Assembly: GCF_014218705.1 (NCBI RefSeq)
Contig: NZ_JABBJF010000032.1
Span: 1-56,114, forward strand
DNA: 56,114 nucleotides
Direction: 5' to 3'
From: Kluyvera sichuanensis
GTDB taxonomy: Bacteria; Pseudomonadota; Gammaproteobacteria; Enterobacterales; Enterobacteriaceae
Shown: one piece after another, positions 32,044 to 42,600 of the stretch
How the letters are laid out: every line of letters begins with the position of its first letter
How positions within the stretch are numbered: the stretch's first letter is position 1
Position numbers and translations under genes: made by a program
The notes under the pieces: model-generated
Database searches by the model: none
What the model saw: the letters and a program-made list of their open reading frames with translations, nothing else
What the model was told of the DNA's origin: nothing

Positions 32044-32781
32044 GCGCCATTCACCTGGCATCACCTTGTGCCAGGTTTCATTCCCCGTCAGCGGTTGGGT
32101 TGCTATCACGGTAACCACATCGTTGGCGGTGGTCTCCTGCTGAAAATCGATTTCCACGTCCCTATCCAGAAGCTTCGCCACGCCAAACGGCGCACGGCGG
32201 GTGATCCAGTACAGGTTGGTTGAGCAGAACGCCATCACGTAGCGACCATCCGACAGCAGCATGTTAAACACACCCTTCTCACGCAGCTCATCCGCTAGCG
32301 AAGCAATGTATTTAAAGACCGCCTGCATGTTGCCCGGCGTGCGCGGATAGCGCTCGGTGAGCTTATGCAGCAACCAGCAGAAGGCTTTTTCGCTGTCGGT
32401 TTCACCGACCGGGCGGAACTGCCCCGTTTCCAGCGATTTATAGCCGGTGAGCTGCCCGTTATGGGCGTAGGTCCAGTTGCGTCCCCAGAGTTCGCGGGTA
32501 AACGGGTGGGTATTTTCCAGCGCCACCATTCCGCGATTCGCCTGGCGAATATGCGCAATGACGGAGCAGGACTTAATAGGATAGTCCTGCACCAGTTTGG
32601 CGATGGGAGATTGGTAGCTGGGCTGCGGATCTTTGAACGTGCGACAGCCTTTGCCTTCGTAGAAGGTAATTCCCCAGCCGTCTTTATGCGGCCCGGTGCC
32701 CCCACCGCGCTGGACTAGCCCGGTAAAACTAAAGCAAATATCGGTTGGCACATTGGCGCTCATCCCGAGCAGTTCGCACAT
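32014..32781 (-). CDS. yafJ: Class II glutamine amidotransferase YafJ
   Basis: 255 residues. Cys2 (MCELLGMS) is the N-terminal nucleophile of class II (Ntn) amidotransferases; [13 protein letters not shown] and WTYAHNGQL are the glutamine-binding and oxyanion blocks. Acceptor substrate unknown. The 3' end overlaps dpaA by 30 bp tail to tail; gmhA lies 41 bp upstream on the same strand. Confidence 0.95.
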   Translation of the reverse strand: MCELLGMSANVPTDICFSFTGLVQRGGGTGPHKDGWGITFYEGKGCRTFKDPQPSYQSPIAKLVQDYPIKSCSVIAHIRQANRGMVALENTHPFTRELWGRNWTYAHNGQLTGYKSLETGQFRPVGETDSEKAFCWLLHKLTERYPRTPGNMQAVFKYIASLADELREKGVFNMLLSDGRYVMAFCSTNLYWITRRAPFGVAKLLDRDVEIDFQQETTANDVVTVIATQPLTGNETWHKVMPGEWRLFCLGERIV

Positions 32782-32822
32782 ATCACACCCCCACAGCTAT
32801 CGGGGCCGGAGCCCCGAAAATC

Positions 32823-33404
32823 TTAAGCTTTAACCATCTCTTTTTCGATCAGCATGATCAGGATGTGAATCACTTTAATGTGAATTTCCTGAACACGGTC
32901 GGCGTAGCCAAAGTGCGGTACGCGGATTTCGATGTCCGCAGAGCCAGCCATTTTGCCGCCGTCTTTGCCGGTCAGCGTGATCACTTTCATCCCCTGCGCA
33001 CGCGCCGCTTCAATAGCTTTAATCACGTTTGCAGAGTTGCCAGAAGTGGAGATCCCCAGCAGCACATCGCCCGCACGACCGACGGATTCAACGTAGCGAG
33101 AGAACACATATTCATAACCGAAATCATTACTCACGCAGGAAAGGTGGCTGACGTCGGAAATCGCAATCGCCGGGTAGCCCGGACGGTTTTCACGGTAGCG
33201 GCCGGTTAACTCTTCCGCGAAGTGCATCGCATCGCAATGAGAACCACCGTTACCGCAGGAGAGCACTTTGCCACCGGCTTTGAAGCTGTCTGCCAGCAGG
33301 ACTGCTGCGCGCTGAATGGCGTGGATGTTGGCTTCATCTTTAAGGAAGTTTGCCAGCGTATCGGCCGCTTCATTCAGTTCGTTACGAATAAGATCCTGGT
33401 ACAT
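32823..33404 (-). CDS. gmhA: Sedoheptulose-7-phosphate isomerase
   Basis: 193 residues (E. coli 192). SIS-domain enzyme: [20 protein letters not shown] (about 51-70), [11 protein letters not shown] (phosphosugar loop, about 117-127) and [13 protein letters not shown]. It makes D-glycero-D-manno-heptose 7-phosphate, the first step to the heptoses of the LPS inner core. Divergent from fadE. Confidence 0.97.
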   Translation of the reverse strand: MYQDLIRNELNEAADTLANFLKDEANIHAIQRAAVLLADSFKAGGKVLSCGNGGSHCDAMHFAEELTGRYRENRPGYPAIAISDVSHLSCVSNDFGYEYVFSRYVESVGRAGDVLLGISTSGNSANVIKAIEAARAQGMKVITLTGKDGGKMAGSADIEIRVPHFGYADRVQEIHIKVIHILIMLIEKEMVKA

Positions 33405-33604
33405 GAGGATAATCCTTCAGCATTAATAAAATTGTCATCGCTAGTGTACCGGATAGCGCCAGTGCAGAGAAGCAAGCACGAATCTATTCACCCGATGTTT
33501 GGATTTTTAGTGCGCTAAAAAGCAGCAACAATGTGAGCGAGGTTGTAATTATTTTGTAAATACATTGCTAAATAAAAACGCTTCAACTACAACCATAACA
33601 TCAC

Positions 33605-33621
33605 AAGTGGTCAGACCTCCT
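33605..33621 (+). promoter_or_regulatory. Candidate FadR operator of fadE
   Basis: AAGTGGTCAGACCTCCT matches the FadR half-site core TGGTC-N-GAC in centre and spacing; the outer right half is imperfect. It lies 22 bp before the fadE ATG. FadR represses fadE in E. coli and is released by long-chain acyl-CoA. Confidence 0.55.
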
Positions 33622-33642
33622 ACAAGACAGGGGCATTTCTCT

Positions 33643-36087
33643 ATGATGATTTTGAGTATTGTTTTAACCATTGCCGTACTCGGTGCACTCTTCTATCACC
33701 GTATTAGTTTGACGCTCGGCAGCGTGATTCTGCTGGCCTGGACCGCCGCTCTCGGCGCGATTGGCCTGTGGAACCTGTGGCTGCTGGTGCCACTGGCCAT
33801 CATTCTGGTGCCGTTCAACTTTACGCCGATGCGTAAAGCGCTGATCTCAACGCCGGTGTTCCGCATGTTCAGCAAAGTGATGCCGCCGATGTCGCGCACT
33901 GAGAAAGAAGCGATTGATGCCGGTACCACCTGGTGGGAAGGCGACCTTTTCCGCGGCAACCCGGACTGGAAAAAGCTGCACAACTACCCGCGTCCACAGC
34001 TGACCGCCGAAGAGCAGGCGTTTATTGATGGCCCGGTTGAAGAAGCGTGCCGCATGGCTAACGACTTTGCTATCACCCACGAGATGGCTGACCTGCCGCC
34101 AGAGCTGTGGGCCTACCTGAAAGAGCACCGCTTCTTCGCGATGATCATTAAGAAAGAGTACGGCGGTCTGGAGTTCTCTGCTTATGCCCAGGCTCGCGTA
34201 CTGCAAAAGCTCTCCGGCGTTTCCGGCATTCTGGCGATTACCGTCGGCGTACCGAACTCCTTAGGGCCGGGCGAACTGCTGCAGCACTACGGTACTGAAG
34301 AGCAGAAAGATCATTACCTGCCGCGCCTGGCGCGTGGTCAGGAGATCCCATGCTTCGCGCTGACCAGCCCAGAAGCTGGCTCCGATGCCGGTGCGATTCC
34401 GGATACCGGCGTCGTCTGCATGGGCGAATGGCAGGGCGAACAGGTTCTGGGTATGCGTTTAACCTGGAACAAGCGTTACATCACCCTCGCACCGATTGCG
34501 ACCGTACTGGGCCTGGCCTTCAAGCTGTCTGACCCTGACAAACTGCTGGGCGGTGCGGAAGATTTAGGCATCACCTGTGCGCTGATCCCAACCAACACCC
34601 CGGGCGTTGAGATTGGTCGTCGTCACTTCCCGCTGAACGTTCCGTTCCAGAACGGCCCGACGCGCGGTCAGGATATCTTCGTGCCAATCGACTACATCAT
34701 TGGCGGGCCGAAAATGGCCGGTCAGGGCTGGCGTATGCTGGTTGAATGTCTGTCCGTTGGTCGCGGTATTACCCTGCCGTCCAACTCGACCGGCGGCGTG
34801 AAATCCGTGGCGCTGGCAACCGGTGCCTATGCGCACATTCGCCGCCAGTTCAAAGTGTCGATCGGTAAAATGGAAGGGATTGAAGAGCCACTGGCGCGCA
34901 TCGCAGGCAACGCCTACGTGATGGATGCAGCGGCTACGTTGATTACCTACGGCATTATGCTCGGTGAAAAACCGGCGGTACTGTCGGCTATCGTGAAGTA
35001 CCACTGTACCCACCGCGGCCAGCAGTCCATCGTTGACGCCATGGATATTGCCGGCGGGAAAGGCATTATGCTTGGCGAAGGTAACTTCCTGGCGCGAGCT
35101 TACCAGGGTGCACCAATCGCTATCACCGTTGAAGGCGCGAACATTCTGACCCGCAGCATGATGATCTTCGGTCAGGGCGCTATTCGTTGCCATCCGTACG
35201 TACTGGAAGAGATGGCGGCGGCGCAGAACAAAGATGCCAACGCGTTCGATAAGCTGCTGTTTAAACACATCGGCCATGTCGGTAGCAACAAAGTGCGCAG
35301 CTTCTGGTTGGGTATCACCCGTGGCTTAACCAGCCCGACCCCAACCCGCGATGCTACCAAACGCTACTATCAGCATCTGAACCGTTTGAGCGCCAACCTG
35401 GCCCTGCTGTCGGATGTGTCGATGGCGGTACTGGGCGGTAGCCTGAAACGTCGTGAACGCATCTCCGCCCGTCTGGGTGATGTGCTGAGCCAGCTGTACC
35501 TCGCCTCTTCCGTCCTGAAGCGCTATGACGATGAAGGGCGTAATGAAGCAGATTTACCGCTGGTGCACTGGGGCGTTCAGGATGCGCTGCATCAGGCAGA
35601 ACAGGCGATTGACGACCTGCTGAAGAACTTCCCAAACCGCTTTGTCGCAGGGGCAATGCGCGTGGTTATCTTCCCGACCGGCCGTCATTACAACGCGCCG
35701 TCCGATAAGCTGGACCACAGCGTCGCAAAAATTCTGCAGACGCCGAGCGCCACCCGTTCCCGTATCGGCCGCGGTCAGTATCTGACCCCGAGCGAACACA
35801 ACCCGGTTGGCCTGCTGGAAGAAGCGCTGGTTGATGTTATGGCAGCCGACCCTATCCACCAGCGTATTTGCAAAGAAATTGGCAAGAACCTGCCGTTTAC
35901 CCGCCTGGATGAACTGGCACGTAACGCGCTGGCTAAAGGTTTGATTGACCAGGAAGAAGCGGCCATTCTGACCAAAGCAGAAGTTAGCCGACTGCGTAGC
36001 ATCAACGTTGACGACTTTGCTCCGGACGAGCTGGCGACGAAGCCGGTAAAGCTGCCGGACAACGTGCGCAAGGTTGAAGCCGCGTAA
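33643..36087 (+). CDS. fadE: Acyl-CoA dehydrogenase FadE
   Basis: 814 residues from ATG 33643, the E. coli length; a 26-residue longer frame lacks a ribosome site. Two N-terminal membrane helices (about 2-50), an acyl-CoA dehydrogenase core (about 110-560: [40 protein letters not shown] with the catalytic Glu) and a C-terminal FadE-specific domain to [11 protein letters not shown]. It catalyses the first, FAD-dependent step of beta-oxidation at the inner membrane. Confidence 0.97.
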   Translation: MMILSIVLTIAVLGALFYHRISLTLGSVILLAWTAALGAIGLWNLWLLVPLAIILVPFNFTPMRKALISTPVFRMFSKVMPPMSRTEKEAIDAGTTWWEGDLFRGNPDWKKLHNYPRPQLTAEEQAFIDGPVEEACRMANDFAITHEMADLPPELWAYLKEHRFFAMIIKKEYGGLEFSAYAQARVLQKLSGVSGILAITVGVPNSLGPGELLQHYGTEEQKDHYLPRLARGQEIPCFALTSPEAGSDAGAIPDTGVVCMGEWQGEQVLGMRLTWNKRYITLAPIATVLGLAFKLSDPDKLLGGAEDLGITCALIPTNTPGVEIGRRHFPLNVPFQNGPTRGQDIFVPIDYIIGGPKMAGQGWRMLVECLSVGRGITLPSNSTGGVKSVALATGAYAHIRRQFKVSIGKMEGIEEPLARIAGNAYVMDAAATLITYGIMLGEKPAVLSAIVKYHCTHRGQQSIVDAMDIAGGKGIMLGEGNFLARAYQGAPIAITVEGANILTRSMMIFGQGAIRCHPYVLEEMAAAQNKDANAFDKLLFKHIGHVGSNKVRSFWLGITRGLTSPTPTRDATKRYYQHLNRLSANLALLSDVSMAVLGGSLKRRERISARLGDVLSQLYLASSVLKRYDDEGRNEADLPLVHWGVQDALHQAEQAIDDLLKNFPNRFVAGAMRVVIFPTGRHYNAPSDKLDHSVAKILQTPSATRSRIGRGQYLTPSEHNPVGLLEEALVDVMAADPIHQRICKEIGKNLPFTRLDELARNALAKGLIDQEEAAILTKAEVSRLRSINVDDFAPDELATKPVKLPDNVRKVEAA

Positions 36088-36106
36088 CGTTCGCATCACT
36101 GAGCTT

Positions 36107-36140
36107 AAAGCCGGATACCTTCCACGTATCCGGCTTTTTT
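36107..36140 (+). terminator. fadE terminator
   Basis: AAAGCCGGATAC (36107-36118) and GTATCCGGCTTT (36126-36137) with a long T-tract. It marks the boundary of the type I secretion cluster, whose hlyD-like gene ends at 36142. Confidence 0.85.
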
Positions 36141-36141
36141 A

Positions 36142-37473
36142 TTAGCGCTGTTTCCCCACCCCATCAAGCGCCTCGGTAACGGGGCTCAGCAAATAGCTCA
36201 GCAGCGTCCGCTTCCCGGTGGTGATTTCCGCCGTTACCTGCATTCCCGGTTCCAGCATGATCGTCTTGCCATCCACGGGCAGGGAATTTTTATCCAGATC
36301 GATAATCGCCTTATAAATTAACCCGAGATCTTTATCTTCCGTCGCATCTGCCGATATTCGATTAAGACGCCCGGACACCCAGCCATAACGAGTAAAATCA
36401 AACGTATCTATTTTGACCGTCACCGACTGGCCGCGGTGCAGAAAACCGACATCGCTGTTGCTGACGGCCACCTCGGCGCGCAGCGTTTCATTGTCGGGCA
36501 CGATACGCAGTAGCTCCTGCGGTGCATCCACCGCCGCACCGGCGTCGCGGAACATCAGCGCATCAACAACGCCAGCCACCGGCGCTCGCAGCGTATACTG
36601 AGCTATTTGCGCTTCGAGGTCCTGTTGCTGTTTTTCCAGTACTCGGTTTTCATGCTGCTTATCAGAAAGATCCTGCTCCGCCTGCTGCACTTTCGCCACC
36701 ACGCTGGCGCGATATTCGGTTTCCGCCTGTTGATAGCTAACATCCATCTCAACCAGTTTGGCGGTAGCGCTCTCCAGATCGTAGCGTGCCTGGGTAAACT
36801 GCTTTTGCATCTCCAGCATGCTATCCCGGCTGGTAAGCTGTTTTTGATGCAGCGTAACCAGCGCGTTGTACTGCTCCCGATAGATAGGTAAAAGCCGTTC
36901 AGACTGAGATTTCTGCGTTTGGTAGCTTTTTTTCTGCGCTTTGAGCACTGCCATTCTGTCTCGCAGCACGGCCTTCTCCTGGCGATCGTTTTCAATCTCA
37001 ACGGCAAGGCGAGCGGAAAGCTGCTGCGCTAACAGCATATCCTCTTGAAACAGTGTCTTCGGGAGCGTTGTTGCGGCGTTATGCTCCTGAAGGTGTTCAC
37101 GCAGCAGCGTTAAGCGGGCAATGTGAAAGCGGTTAATCTTCTGGCGCAAAGTCACTTCACCCATTCGGGCATCCAGCGCGTGGCTATTTAAGCGAATGAG
37201 GACCTGCCCTTTCTCCACGTGCATACCATCATGCACAAGGACGCTTTCAATTTCGGCCAAAACGGCGCTGCTCACGGGGCGGGATAATTCGCTGACCACC
37301 ACCTTTCCCCTGGTGACGGCGACAATATCGATATTGCTGCAGGCGGCCCATACAATGGCGACCACCAGCAGCGCCATAATGACCCACAAAATAATACGGC
37401 CAACGGGCGACGGCGGCGTCTCCTGAATTTCCAGAATCGCAGGCAGGAATTCACGATACTTTTGCGTATTCAT
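36142..37473 (-). CDS. Type I secretion periplasmic adaptor (HlyD family)
   Basis: 443 residues. One N-terminal membrane helix (VGRIILWVIMALLVVAIVWA, about 24-43), a lipoyl half-motif, long coiled coils (about 100-300, ending EQDLSDKQHENRVLEKQQQD), a barrel with APVAGVVDALMFRDAGAAVD and the C-terminal HlyD signature (LEPGMQVTAEITTGKRTLLS). It should bridge the ABC exporter to TolC. Its start overlaps the exporter gene stop by 4 bp. No outer-membrane gene is in the cluster, so the genome's TolC is presumably used. Confidence 0.93.
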   Translation of the reverse strand: MNTQKYREFLPAILEIQETPPSPVGRIILWVIMALLVVAIVWAACSNIDIVAVTRGKVVVSELSRPVSSAVLAEIESVLVHDGMHVEKGQVLIRLNSHALDARMGEVTLRQKINRFHIARLTLLREHLQEHNAATTLPKTLFQEDMLLAQQLSARLAVEIENDRQEKAVLRDRMAVLKAQKKSYQTQKSQSERLLPIYREQYNALVTLHQKQLTSRDSMLEMQKQFTQARYDLESATAKLVEMDVSYQQAETEYRASVVAKVQQAEQDLSDKQHENRVLEKQQQDLEAQIAQYTLRAPVAGVVDALMFRDAGAAVDAPQELLRIVPDNETLRAEVAVSNSDVGFLHRGQSVTVKIDTFDFTRYGWVSGRLNRISADATEDKDLGLIYKAIIDLDKNSLPVDGKTIMLEPGMQVTAEITTGKRTLLSYLLSPVTEALDGVGKQR

Positions 37474-39569
37474 ACCGCAGCCTCCTGCAGCTCATGCAGC
37501 CGGGCATAGAGTCCTTTCGATGACAGTAAATGCTGATGGGTGCCCTGCTCGGCTATTTTCCCTTTTTCCATCACGATAATGCGGTCGGCCGGGCGTAAGG
37601 CGGAGAGACGGTGGGCAATAATAAAGACCGTTCTGCTGTGGCATATTTCCGCCATATTGCGTTGAATAATATGTTCAGATTCGTAATCCAGCGCGCTGGT
37701 TGCCTCATCAAAAATCAGGATCCGCGGATTGGACATCAGCGCCCTGGCGATGCCGAGGCGTTGTTTTTGCCCCCCGGACAGACGGCTACCGGCTTCGCCC
37801 ACCGGGGTGTCGTAGCCTAGCGGGAATTCACTGATAAAATCATGCGCCCCAGCCAGCATCGCCGCCTTCATCACCTCTTCAAGCGGCGCTTCTGGCATGG
37901 CCAGCGCGATATTGTCGCGAATCGAGCCGCTAAAGAGCTGCGTTTCCTGGAGAACCACGCCAATCTGCCGACGAAGCCAGTGTGGATCGGCCTGAGCAAT
38001 ATCAATCCCATCAATAAAAAGCTGGCCCGCCCCCGGCGTGCATAGCCGTTGAATTAAGCGCGTCAACGTACTCTTTCCTGACCCCGAACGCCCGGCAATG
38101 CCAATAATTTCTCCGGGCCGAACGGATAACGTCACGCTATCAATCACCGGGGCATCGCCTGGCTGCCAGGCGAAAGAGACGTTGGCTAATTTCACCGCCC
38201 CTTTAATCTCCGCCAGAGAGGTACTATTTTCCTGATGCTCGGTGGGAACATTGAGGATATCTCCCAGCCTTTTGACGGAAATGGAGACCTGTTGAAAATC
38301 CTGCCACAGCTGCACCAGGCGAAGAACAGGGCCCGTCACCTGCCCGGAGAACATATTAAAGGCAATCAGCGCTCCAACGGTTAGCTCCGATTCAATAACC
38401 TGCTGCGCCCCATACCAGAGGATCGCAATACTCGTTATTTTGCTGACAAAGCGTGAAATTTGGTTGGTGATATTGCCGAGATTTTGGGTTTTAAAACAAC
38501 TCGTCACAAAGGTGGCAATCTGTTCGTCCCAGCGCCGGGTCATCAGGTTTTCAACCGCCAGCGCCTTAACGGACTCCATCCCCGTTAGACTCTCAACCAG
38601 GAAAGCCTGATTTCTGGCCCCTTGTTTGAATTGCTCATCCAGCCGTTTACGCAGAACCGGGGTGATAAAGGCGGAGAGGAGGATGTAAGGGATCAGCGAG
38701 GTAATAACGATAAGCGTTAACGGCAAGCTGTAAAACGCCATGACCGAAAAAAAAACCAGCGTAAACAAAAGGTCCAGACATAGCGTCATGGCGCTACCGG
38801 TCAGAAATTCACGTACCGTTTTCAATTCGTGGACGCGGGCCACGATAACGCCGGTCTGGCGCTGTAAAAACCAGTTCAGAGGTAGCGCCAGTAGGTGGCG
38901 ATAGAGTAGCGAGCTGAGCGTGGCGTCAATACGCTGCGAGGTATGGGCCAATTGGTAAGAACGCAGCCCATCAAGAATGACATCAAATAGCGAAACAAAG
39001 AGCATACCAAGCGCTAAGACATCCAGGGTGGTTAAACTTTGGTGGGTCAATACTTTATCGACCACCACCTGGAAAAACAGCGGGGTCACTAATGCAAGCA
39101 ACTGAATAAAAAAAGAGGCCAGCAGAACTTCGCCTATCAGTTTTTTATAGCGCCAGAAAGCGTCCGCAAACCAACGTAAATTAAACTCTGAACTCAGTCG
39201 TTCCAGCGAAAAACGGCGGGCAAACAGAAATCCTGAATATCGGACGTTTGGCTCAGGGATAAATGATTCGGGGGAAGCGCCATCTCGTTGAATAAGCCAC
39301 TCGTCTCCTCGCACAGCCAGTAGTATCACATGGCCGATATCGGGCAGTTCAACCAGGGCGGGTAAGACGATTTTCCCTTTTACCTGAAACCGTCGGAAAT
39401 GGCGGCATTTTAGCCCCGTCTGGCGAACGGCCCGCACAAACTGGACGGAAATTTCATGAAGTTCATCGGTGGCAAACTGCTCCTGCAGGGCAGGAATATT
39501 AACCGCGATACCATAATAGCGAGCAATTGTTGCAAAACCACGCCATACATCCTGATGGGTAACAGCCAT
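37470..39569 (-). CDS. Type I secretion ABC exporter (HlyB family)
   Basis: 699 residues. An N-terminal C39-peptidase-like domain (1-120) lacks the catalytic Cys, as in HlyB, so it docks rather than cleaves the substrate. Six membrane helices follow (about 150-430), then an ATPase domain: GRSGSGKST (about 495), Q-loop VLQETQLFSG, signature LSGGQKQRLG, Walker B ILIFDEATSALD and switch AHRLSALR. It exports the upstream RTX protein in one step. The 57-bp gap to the RTX gene contains a terminator-like hairpin. Confidence 0.93.
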   Translation of the reverse strand: MAVTHQDVWRGFATIARYYGIAVNIPALQEQFATDELHEISVQFVRAVRQTGLKCRHFRRFQVKGKIVLPALVELPDIGHVILLAVRGDEWLIQRDGASPESFIPEPNVRYSGFLFARRFSLERLSSEFNLRWFADAFWRYKKLIGEVLLASFFIQLLALVTPLFFQVVVDKVLTHQSLTTLDVLALGMLFVSLFDVILDGLRSYQLAHTSQRIDATLSSLLYRHLLALPLNWFLQRQTGVIVARVHELKTVREFLTGSAMTLCLDLLFTLVFFSVMAFYSLPLTLIVITSLIPYILLSAFITPVLRKRLDEQFKQGARNQAFLVESLTGMESVKALAVENLMTRRWDEQIATFVTSCFKTQNLGNITNQISRFVSKITSIAILWYGAQQVIESELTVGALIAFNMFSGQVTGPVLRLVQLWQDFQQVSISVKRLGDILNVPTEHQENSTSLAEIKGAVKLANVSFAWQPGDAPVIDSVTLSVRPGEIIGIAGRSGSGKSTLTRLIQRLCTPGAGQLFIDGIDIAQADPHWLRRQIGVVLQETQLFSGSIRDNIALAMPEAPLEEVMKAAMLAGAHDFISEFPLGYDTPVGEAGSRLSGGQKQRLGIARALMSNPRILIFDEATSALDYESEHIIQRNMAEICHSRTVFIIAHRLSALRPADRIIVMEKGKIAEQGTHQHLLSSKGLYARLHELQEAAV

Positions 39570-39590
39570 AACAATAATTCACATCCCAGT

Positions 39591-39620
39591 GAGAAAACTA
39601 TTGCCCGCACATGCGGGCAA
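39591..39620 (-). terminator. Attenuator-like terminator between the RTX gene and its exporter genes
   Basis: On the minus strand a perfect 8-bp stem TTGCCCGC/GCGGGCAA with loop ATGT is followed by TAGTTTTCTC. It starts 6 bp after the RTX stop. As in hlyCA-hlyBD it would make much more RTX mRNA than exporter mRNA. Confidence 0.6.
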
Positions 39621-39626
39621 TTCCGA

Positions 39627-42600
39627 TTATGCACACATTAGCGAACGCACCGTCGTGCGAGAGGTACTCAACACCGGCGTTGCATCACCAACGCTATCTT
39701 CACTGCCCTCATCTCCCCCAGAGAAGGTCGCCATCAGTTCACGCATTTGCTGAATTGATACTGGCGCCTCAGCGGGTGCCGCTAACGGAAGCTGGATACC
39801 ATCTTCAAGGTGGTTAAGAATATCCTCTGGCTGCCAATCAGTGCCGTCGGCAAAGGTGATATGTTCGACACGGAATCTTGATGAGGAGAAATAACTTTTG
39901 ATCGTGACGCGATCGTCGCTTCCGGAAAATCCGATCAGCAAATCGTTTCCACTCCGCTGGATGATGGCGCGGTCTGCTTGTATTGCTGCGCCAAAACGAA
40001 GTGTGTCGCTGTCGCTACTGCTGCTGTAACTTTCAACAATCGTGTCCTGACCGTCGCCAGCGTTGAACAGATAGGTGTCGCTACCGTAGCCGCCCGTCAG
40101 CCAGTCATTTCCCGTGCCGCCCGCCAGCAGGTCATTGCCGTCCCCGGCGCTCAGCCCGTCATTTCCTTCGTCACCGTATAAGCGATCTGCCCCTTTGTTC
40201 CCCCAGACCTCATCATTGCCGCCGCCGGCGTGGATCTCCGTGCCGGACTCATAGGTCCACAGCGTCTGCGCGTTATCGGTCCCTGCAATCAGCATTGCCT
40301 TCACCGTTTCGACATCCCAGACCGTGCCGTCCGCAAAGACAATCTCTTCCACCCGGTAGCGGGTACCCTCTCTGTAAAAATAGTCTTTCAGCCTGAGGCT
40401 GTCGGTACCGTCACCGAAGGTGAGCCATAAATCATTTGCGGTGCGCGTCAGACGCGTATTTTCCGCCAGCAGACCATCGCCCAGAACCATACGGTCAATG
40501 TCCGCGCTGTTGCTGTAGCTTTCAACAATGGTGTCCTGGCCATCGCCAGCGTTGAACAGGTAGGTATCGCTGCCGTAGCCCCCCGTCAGCCAGTCATTTC
40601 CCGTGCCGCCCGCCAGCAGGTCATTGCCATCCCCGGCGCTCAGCCCGTCGTTTCCTTCGTCACCGTATAAGCGGTCTGCCCCCTTATTCCCCCAGACCTC
40701 ATCATTGCCGCCGCCGGCGTGGATCTCCGTGCCGGACTCATAGGCCCACAGTGTCTGCGCGTCATCGGTCCCTGCAATCAGCATTGCCTTCACCGTTTCC
40801 ACGTCCCAGACCGTGCCGTCCGCAAAGACAATCTCTTCCACCTGGTAGCGGGTTCCCTCTCTGTAGAAATAGTCTTTCAGCCTGAGGCTGTCGGTACCGT
40901 CACCGAAGGTGAGCCATAAATCATTTGCGGTGCGCGTCAGACGCGTATTTTCCGCCAGCAGACCATCGCCCAGAACCAGACGGTCAATGTCCGCGCTGTT
41001 GCTATAGCTTTCAACAATGGTGTCCTGACCATCGCCAGCGTTGAACTGATAGGTATCGCTGCCGTAGCCCCCCGTCAGCCAGTCATTCCCCGTGCCGCCC
41101 GCCAGCAGGTCATTGCCATCCCCGGCGCTCAGCCCGTCGTTTCCTTCGTCACCGTATAAGCGATCTGCCCCCTTGTTCCCCCAGACCTCATCATTGCCGC
41201 CGCCGGCGTGGATCTCCGTGCCGGACTCATAGGCCCACAGCGTCTGCGCGTTATCGGTCCCTGCAATCAGCATTGCCTTCACCGTTTCCACGTCCCAGAC
41301 CGTGCCGTCAGCAAAGACAATCTCTTCCACCCGGTAGCGGGTACCCTCTCTGTAGAAATAGTCTTTCAGCCTGAGGCTGTCGGTACCGTCGCCAAAGGTG
41401 AGCCATAAATCATTTGCGGTGCGCGTCACCCGCGTATTTTCCACCAGCAGACCATCGCCCAGAACCAGACGGTCAATGTCGTCGCTGTTGCTGTAGCTTT
41501 CAACAATGGTGTCCTGACCATCGCCAGCGTTGAACAGGTAGGTATCGCTGCCGTAGCCCCCCGTCAGCCAGTCATTTCCCGTGCCGCCCGCCAGCAGGTC
41601 ATTGCCGTCCCCGGCGCTCAGCCCGTCGTTTCCTTCATCACCGTATAAACGGTCGGCCCCTTTGTTCCCCCAGACCTCATCATTGCCGCCGCCGGCGTGG
41701 ATCTCCGTGCCGGACTCATAGGCCCACAGCGTCTGCGCATCATCGGTTCCGACAATCAGCATTGCCTTCACCGTTTCCACGTCCCAGACCGTGCCGTCCG
41801 CAAAGACAATATCTTCCACCTGGTAACGGGCACCCTCTCTGTAAAAATAGTCTTTCAGCCTGAGGCTGTCGGTACCGTCACCGAAGGTGATCCATAAATC
41901 ATTTGCGGTGCGCGTCACCCGCGTATTTTCCGCCAGCAGACCATCGCCCAGAACCAGACGGTCAATGTCCGCGCTGTTGCTGTAGCTTTCAACAATGGTG
42001 TCCTGACCATCGCCAGCGTTGAACTTATAGGTATCGCTGCCGTAGCCCCCCGTCAGCCAGTCATTTCCCGTGCCGCCCGCCAGCAGGTCATTGCCATCCC
42101 CGGCGCTCAGCCCGTCGTTTCCTTCGTCACCGTATAAGCGATCTGCCCCCTTGTTCCCCCAGACCTCATCATTGCCGCCGCCGGCGTGGATCTCCGTGCC
42201 GGACTCATAGGCCCACAGCGTCTGCGCGTTATCGGTCCCTGCAATCAGCATTGCCTTCACCGTCTCCACGTCCCAGACCGGGCCGTCCGCAAAGACAATC
42301 TCTTCCACCTGGTAACGGGCACCCTCTCTGTAGAAATAGTCTTTCAGCCTGAGGCTGTCGGTACCACCCTCGAAGGTGATCCATAAATCGCTTCCGGTAC
42401 GTGCCAGCCGCGTATTTTCCACCAACAGGCCTTCCCCCAGGATTAGCCGGTCAATATCATTACTGTAACTGTGACTTTCAATAATGGTATCCTGCCCGTC
42501 GCCGGCGTTGAACAGATAGGTATCACTGCCGTAACCACCATCTAACGTATCGTTGCCCGCTGCCCCCCAGAAATAATCATTCGTTCTATTTCCGCTCAGA

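Noticed and set aside
34564..35277. 237-codon frame antisense to fadE
   Set aside because: Shadow of the strongly biased fadE codons; product rich in His/Arg/Gln without motifs.
37470..39569. ABC exporter as a peptide-processing (C39) transporter of a bacteriocin
   Set aside because: The N-terminal domain has the C39-like fold but no catalytic Cys, and no small double-glycine peptide gene is nearby; HlyB-type export of the RTX protein fits better.
40230..42386. Five similar 66-codon frames antisense to the RTX gene
   Set aside because: They recur every 489 bp only because the RTX coding repeats do; no ribosome sites and no independent support.
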